From Bradyrhizobium sp. LHD-71 (GTDB lineage: Bacteria > Pseudomonadota > Alphaproteobacteria > Rhizobiales > Xanthobacteraceae): DNA of 64,000 nt. A model generated the notes under the pieces. The model made no database searches. It was given only the letters and a program-made list of their open reading frames with translations, and had not been told where the DNA came from. Below are positions 60,122 through 64,000 of this stretch, piece after piece; within the stretch, counting starts at the first letter, position 1; the number at the start of each line of letters is the position of its first letter. The position numbers were made by a program, and so were the translations under genes. The stretch lies in the NCBI RefSeq assembly GCF_031157255.1, contig NZ_JAVIFX010000002.1, forward strand, positions 186,001-250,000, written 5' to 3'.

Positions 60122-60687
60122 TTGCGAGATTCCCCTGTTTTTTCTGCGCGCTCGTCGGGCCTCAGCAGCCCGGAAGTCTGTATGGTCGAACTGAAGTTGC
60201 TCAAAACCGTCACCAACGTGTCGCGGGACGACGGTGGCTGCCGGGTTGTGTCGACGGCGTCGGCCACGACCTGATGGCGGTAGCCGCGGTGAAATCCATC
60301 GATGGCACTGGACAGGATGGTCTGGTCAAGTGACAGACCAACCATAATGCTGGTCTCCGGCCGCACGTTTCGCATGTAGTCGACGAAACGGGAGGAGGAG
60401 TAGGCGGACGGTAGCGCGTGCTCGAATGTGAGCTCGCCGGGCCGCGGCCTGAAATCCTTCATCCAGTCCGACCCCGCATGCGAGATGTCGAACCATGAGG
60501 CGCGTGCGATGCGCTTCAGATGCAAGACCGGCCAATGTCTTGACCGCCAATGCGCCATCAGCCGCCGACATTTGTCGAGGGTCTCATCACAGCGCCCCCG
60601 CATGTCGGGGCCAAGTTCGTCTCCCTGCAGATCCGCGCAAACGAGAAGCGGCGGCAGAGGTTGGAAATCCTGCAAGCTGAGAGGCAT
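60118..60687 (-). CDS. Isochorismatase-like protein with altered catalytic residues
   Basis: This 189-residue protein has the isochorismatase fold: PPLLVCADLQGDELG keeps the catalytic aspartate. In the nucleophile region, GLSLDQTILSSAIDGFHRGY aligns with the usual GxxTxxCVxxTAxDAxxxG, so threonine replaces the catalytic cysteine. The lysine region reads FEHALPSAYSSS, with histidine in place of lysine. It is therefore probably not an ordinary hydrolase. It lies between a GNAT gene and a coupled small unknown. Confidence 0.75.
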   Translation of the reverse strand: MPLSLQDFQPLPPLLVCADLQGDELGPDMRGRCDETLDKCRRLMAHWRSRHWPVLHLKRIARASWFDISHAGSDWMKDFRPRPGELTFEHALPSAYSSSRFVDYMRNVRPETSIMVGLSLDQTILSSAIDGFHRGYRHQVVADAVDTTRQPPSSRDTLVTVLSNFSSTIQTSGLLRPDERAEKTGESRK

Positions 60688-60703
60688 GGCCGAAACCCGG
60701 GTA

Positions 60704-61315
60704 TCAGGGTTGACGCAATGGGCTCGTTGCGGCCCGGTTCCTGGAGCGATCGAGAACGCCGGGCGTGTCCCATTCCCCTTCAGGGCGAATGATTACGTAA
60801 GGATCGCTTTCCAGCGTGATGGCATCCGGACCGGGTTCGATCTCCAGCACCATCTCCGTGTAGGAGAAGTCGGAGAAGATGATCGGCCGTGAATTCGGGA
60901 CGGGCTTTGCGCCGAAATGCGCCCAGAAGTCGACCAGACGATCCTGAGCCTGGCCATAGATTTTGCGGAAACCTTTCCGCTTCAAATATTCGACGCTGGC
61001 CTTGACCAGCTTGAACGCCACCGTTGAGCGGCGATACTGGTGCCGAACGGCCAGCCGCTCAACTTTCGCAAAATCGCCGAAGAAGCGCACCCTGAGGCAA
61101 GCGACCGGCTCGTCACCAACATAGCCGATGAAGTGTGCAGCGACCAGATCGTTGCCGTCAAACTCCTCCTCAATCGGACAATCCTGCTCGGCAAGATAGA
61201 CCGCCGAGCGGATAGCCGTCACAGTCATGAGATCGTTGAGCGTGCGGGCAATACGCACCGACGTTTGCTTGCCGACGGTCTTCTGGGAATGAGAACGTGA
61301 GATGCTGTCGAGCAT
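60704..61315 (-). CDS. GNAT-family acetyltransferase
   Basis: This 203-residue protein has a GNAT fold, in which the acetyl-CoA pyrophosphate loop is VERLAVRHQYRRSTVAFKLV near residues 88-107. The upstream strand VGDEPVACLRVRFFG and the late DFWAHFGAKPVPNSRPI are typical. The substrate is unknown. GAGGAAACGATA precedes ATG 61315. It starts 10 bases after the preceding gene and ends 16 before the isochorismatase-like gene. Confidence 0.82.
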   Translation of the reverse strand: MLDSISRSHSQKTVGKQTSVRIARTLNDLMTVTAIRSAVYLAEQDCPIEEEFDGNDLVAAHFIGYVGDEPVACLRVRFFGDFAKVERLAVRHQYRRSTVAFKLVKASVEYLKRKGFRKIYGQAQDRLVDFWAHFGAKPVPNSRPIIFSDFSYTEMVLEIEPGPDAITLESDPYVIIRPEGEWDTPGVLDRSRNRAATSPLRQP

Positions 61316-61325
61316 TATCGTTTCC

Positions 61326-61931
61326 TCAAGCGGCCTGACGGAATTCGGTCTCGGGACGGCGGCCGCCGCGATTCGCTGCACGGCGATAGGTCCACAAATC
61401 GGCTTGCCAGCTCGGCACGCGCTCGAAACCCAATGTGATCGCGGTTCGCTCGCCGTCGCGGCTGCTCGGTTGCGTGTAAAAATCGGCATACCTGTACTGC
61501 GGGCTCGCGAAGACGTGAGCAAGTTCGCCAAGCGCGGCCACACCGCGTCCCTTCGCTGCCAGCGCCCACCAGTAGATCGCGGCGGGCACCTCCTCCGTGG
61601 CGGCCAGGAAGCGCGGTTGCGGCCGCCGCAGGTCGATATCATCAAGGATCAGGGCGTCGAGCCCGAGCTCGTTCAGGAAAAGAAACGCAATGCCACCAAG
61701 CAGATGGCCGTTTCTCGCGAAAGCAAACGCGGTACGGCGGTTAAGCTGGCAATAACCATCAAGTTCGGCAGCGCTCAGCCGTACTCCGGGCACCATTTCA
61801 CGCGCCAATGCCGCCAGTACGGGTATTTCCGTCTGCGTCGCCGGATGAACGTCGATGCCTTTGACCGGCAGCAGGCCATCGAAGTCATGACGGACCGCAT
61901 GAGACGACAATTTGTTTGATTGACTAAGCAT
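61326..61931 (-). CDS. Hypothetical protein, possibly GNAT-like
   Basis: This 201-residue protein is the first gene of the leftward operon. Segments such as IPVLAALAREMVPGVRLSAA, NGHLLGGIAFLFLNELGLDA and YWWALAAKGRGVAALGEL follow the strand-helix pattern of a GNAT domain. The acetyl-CoA loop is not canonical, so I call it only GNAT-like. The start at 61931 is chosen; 61943 is a close alternative. It diverges from lysR across about 60 bases. Confidence 0.6.
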   Translation of the reverse strand: MLSQSNKLSSHAVRHDFDGLLPVKGIDVHPATQTEIPVLAALAREMVPGVRLSAAELDGYCQLNRRTAFAFARNGHLLGGIAFLFLNELGLDALILDDIDLRRPQPRFLAATEEVPAAIYWWALAAKGRGVAALGELAHVFASPQYRYADFYTQPSSRDGERTAITLGFERVPSWQADLWTYRRAANRGGRRPETEFRQAA

Positions 61932-61990
61932 TTTGTCTCCCACTAGCTTGGGTTCGGCACGGAATTTTTAGCAACTGGCCAGGGTGGGCG

Positions 61991-63037
61991 ATGCAGCAAG
62001 TTGTGCAGCGGGGCGCTGCGTCAGCGCAGCAGGCAGAAGCGGCGGACGTGCCGGACGCCCTATGGGACGACCTGCACGTGTTTCTCGTCTGCGCCGAGCA
62101 TCGTAGCTTTCGGCGTGCGGCGGACGTGCTGGGCCTCACCAACACGACGCTGATGCGACGGATGGATCGCCTCGAGCACCAACTCGGCACCAAGCTGTTT
62201 GTTCGCCATCAATCCGGATTGCTGCTGAGCGACGCGGGCAAGAGCATCCTTGACGACGTCAAGGAAATGGAGCGGCTCAGTTTCAATGTTCGCCGTGCCG
62301 CGGCACAAGCGGCCGCAGTGCCGACCGGCCTCGTACGCGTCGCGGTAACCGAGGGTCCGGGGACTTATTGGGTGCTGCCCCGTCTGATTGACTTCCAGAA
62401 CACCTATCAGACGCTAACGGTCGACTTGCGGTGCGCGATGGAGCAGGCCGACGTCACCCGTCTGGAGGCGGACATCGCGATCCAGCTCGAAAAGCCGCGC
62501 AATCCGGAGCTGATCTGCACCCGGCTCGGCCGCCTGCACATCTATCCGTTTGCGTCAGAAGTCTATGTCCGCAACTACGGGCTGCCCGCCTCGCCCACCG
62601 AGTGGCAATTCCATCGTATCGTGGTGCAGGTGGCGCCGCAACTGGACGAGAGCGCCTACGCCAGGGTTCTGGGGCTTGAGACGCTCGAGGGCGTCACCGG
62701 CATTCGAACGAACTCCTCCACAGCGACGCTCTATGCGGTCGAGCGCGGCGCAGGCATCGGCTTTCTTCCAAGCTGCGCCAAGGCGCTCGGCGCGCCGCTA
62801 GTTCCGGTGACGTTCCCGTTCAATCACAACATGGACCTGTGGCTCACCTATCATCGCGACCTGAAGAACTCGCAGCCTCACATGATCGTGGTCGACTGGC
62901 TGCGGCGCATCTTCGACTCGAAGACCTACCCTTGTTTCCGCGACGAATTCATTCATCCGAATGACCTCGTGCCGATGATGGAGGGGGCGCGCGAAGCGGT
63001 CGGCATCGAGGGTTACACCGCCCCAAGGCCGCTTTGA
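61991..63037 (+). CDS. LysR-family transcriptional regulator
   Basis: This 348-residue protein has a LysR-type winged helix at about residues 25-85 (HVFLVCAEHRSFRRAADVLG, LEHQLGTKLFVRHQSGLLLS). A substrate-binding effector domain follows from about 115. The 20-residue N-terminal extension (MQQVVQRGAASAQQAEAADV) is unusual. It diverges from the GNAT-like operon with about 60 bases between starts, so it is the obvious regulator of that operon. It overlaps the amidase start by four bases. Confidence 0.9.
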   Translation: MQQVVQRGAASAQQAEAADVPDALWDDLHVFLVCAEHRSFRRAADVLGLTNTTLMRRMDRLEHQLGTKLFVRHQSGLLLSDAGKSILDDVKEMERLSFNVRRAAAQAAAVPTGLVRVAVTEGPGTYWVLPRLIDFQNTYQTLTVDLRCAMEQADVTRLEADIAIQLEKPRNPELICTRLGRLHIYPFASEVYVRNYGLPASPTEWQFHRIVVQVAPQLDESAYARVLGLETLEGVTGIRTNSSTATLYAVERGAGIGFLPSCAKALGAPLVPVTFPFNHNMDLWLTYHRDLKNSQPHMIVVDWLRRIFDSKTYPCFRDEFIHPNDLVPMMEGAREAVGIEGYTAPRPL

Positions 63038-63849
63038 GCGGCTCGCGGGCGATGCGGCGGCGCCTCCTGGCCGGGCTGTTGGCCAGCGGTTTGACGCTGT
63101 TTCTTGTCGTTTGCGCGCAAGCGGGCGCGACTGAGGCCTGCAAGCCGGCTGGTTTCAAGATCCTGCTGGACGTCGGCCACACGCCGGAAGAGACCGGCGC
63201 AACCAGCGCCCACGGAAACACCGAATATGAGTTCAACCTGAGCCTCGCGAACGTCGCGATGGCACAGCTCGTCGATGCCGGCTTTAGCCAGACGACACTG
63301 CTGCTCGCCCGGGGCAAGGGCTACGCGCAGCTCGCGCAACGGGCCGCCATCGTCAACCGCACCTCGCCGAACAGCACCCGTGAGCGCTATCTGAGCAAAT
63401 GGGAGTTCGCCGGCGTAGAACGGCCCTACAGCGACAAGTTCTCGGGCCACTCGCTATTCGTCTCTTTCAAGAACTTATTTCGCAGACAAAGCACGGAGTT
63501 TGCTGCGCTCCTCGGCCGCGAACTCGCGTCCGCGAACCTGAGATACACACCGCAGCACGCCGAAGACATCCCCGGCGCCCGCCTGCCGCTGATCGACGCA
63601 GAGCTCGGCATCTATCGCTACGACAACCTGGTCCTGCTGCGGGACAGCCAAGTGCCAGCCGTCCTGCTCGAGGCCGGCCTGATCATCAACAGGAAGGACG
63701 AAATCGTGCTGCGGACCGCGGAACGCCAATCGCTGCTGGCACGCGCGATCACGAACGCCGCGCTGGAATTCTGCAAGCACCGGAAAATCGGACCGCCCCC
63801 GCATGATGCTGGCAAGCCGATCGCCCGCGCCGGCGCCCGGAGCGGATGA
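63034..63849 (+). CDS. N-acetylmuramoyl-L-alanine amidase (Amidase_3), exported
   Basis: This 271-residue protein has a signal peptide (RRLLAGLLASGLTLFLVVCA). The Amidase_3 zinc site follows: His in ILLDVGHTPEETG, Glu in TEYEFNLSLA and His in FSGHSLFVSF. The catalytic glutamate is in AVLLEAGLIINRKDE. It cleaves the amide bond between peptidoglycan sugar and stem peptide. The TTG start at 63034 forms a TTGA overlap with the lysR stop; an ATG at 63052 is an alternative. Confidence 0.88.
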   Translation: MSGSRAMRRRLLAGLLASGLTLFLVVCAQAGATEACKPAGFKILLDVGHTPEETGATSAHGNTEYEFNLSLANVAMAQLVDAGFSQTTLLLARGKGYAQLAQRAAIVNRTSPNSTRERYLSKWEFAGVERPYSDKFSGHSLFVSFKNLFRRQSTEFAALLGRELASANLRYTPQHAEDIPGARLPLIDAELGIYRYDNLVLLRDSQVPAVLLEAGLIINRKDEIVLRTAERQSLLARAITNAALEFCKHRKIGPPPHDAGKPIARAGARSG

Positions 63850-63885
63850 AGGACGAAATGGCGCCACCGTAACGGCACTCGCGCC

Positions 63886-63918
63886 GGCATGCGTCAAGCT
63901 TCAGCTTGAACGCATGCC
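63886..63918. terminator. Strong hairpin between convergent genes
   Basis: GGCATGCGTCAAGCT pairs with AGCTTGAACGCATGCC across a two-base loop, with one bulged base. It lies between the convergent amidase and CoA-transferase ends. It has no T-run, so it may be a bidirectional terminator or a dispersed intergenic palindrome. Confidence 0.6.
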
Positions 63919-63947
63919 ATGCGGATCCGCGATCGTGCCCCGGCGCT

Positions 63948-64000
63948 TCAGCCCAGTTGCTTGAGGACCTCGTCGGTGTGTTCCCCCAGTCGCGGCGGAC
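63948..64000 (-). CDS. CaiB/BaiF CoA-transferase, C-terminal end only
   Basis: The last 16 codons of a leftward gene read PRLGEHTDEVLKQLG to a TGA at 63948-63950. The pattern LGEHTDEVL is the typical C-terminus of class III CoA-transferases. Only the tail is visible, so the substrate cannot be inferred. The gene continues beyond the right edge. Confidence 0.7.
   Translation of the reverse strand, partial: PPRLGEHTDEVLKQLG

Overview
The window is about 62% GC, densely coded and free of mobile elements, rRNA, tRNA or CRISPR arrays. Its gene content points to an alphaproteobacterium of the order Hyphomicrobiales, near the Bradyrhizobium/Afipia/Xanthobacteraceae group. The evidence is a Bug-type tripartite tricarboxylate receptor, DUF2336, DUF3126 and zf-CHCC proteins, a BTLCP transglutaminase-like protein, an Omp25/31-type porin, and Pho-box, CtrA-type and GANTC motifs. 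The taxon is inferred from gene families only.

Region 1 (1-13.1 kb) is a near-complete carbon-phosphorus lyase regulon. phnG-H-I-J-K-L-M-N run leftwards with mostly overlapping genes. The regulator gene phnF diverges from phnG, phnC-D-E-E run leftwards, and a rightward arm carries a hexapeptide acetyltransferase, a second PhnM and a DUF1045 2H phosphoesterase. Three Pho-box-like direct repeats and a 28-base palindrome sit exactly in the divergent promoter regions. This suggests control by PhoB plus PhnF. An exported PhoD-type phosphatase follows behind an inverted pair of REP-like palindromes.

Region 2 (14.9-25.8 kb) holds an exported cyclase-family protein, a porin, a Bcr/CflA efflux pump, a Bug receptor, a lipoprotein, cutA and nadK. 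A receiver protein and an Hpt protein follow, then a DUF2336 protein and a lytic transglycosylase. Region 3 (25.9-33.3 kb) is housekeeping: hisI, folE, an IscU-like scaffold, a ClpP-like periplasmic protein, yidD, a DUF3574 lipoprotein, an MFS transporter and thrS.

Region 4 (33.5-52.9 kb) mixes cyclic-di-GMP functions (GGDEF-EAL enzyme, PilZ protein, LapG-like BTLCP protein) with a patatin, CBS protein, rhomboid, PAS protein, hydrolases, gamma carbonic anhydrase, methyltransferase, cysE and a flavin monooxygenase. It also holds a multiply frameshifted MoaF-like pseudogene and a divergent promoter region packed with palindromes.

Region 5 (52.9-64 kb) has a TRAP transporter with a GntR/FadR regulator and a uronate-dehydrogenase-like enzyme, probably for sugar acids. 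A gamma-glutamyltransferase follows. The most enigmatic block is next: a leftward operon of two GNAT-like proteins, a catalytically altered isochorismatase-like protein and a 95-residue unknown, flanked by an Xre regulator and a divergent LysR gene that overlaps an exported amidase. The right edge clips the end of a CaiB/BaiF CoA-transferase.
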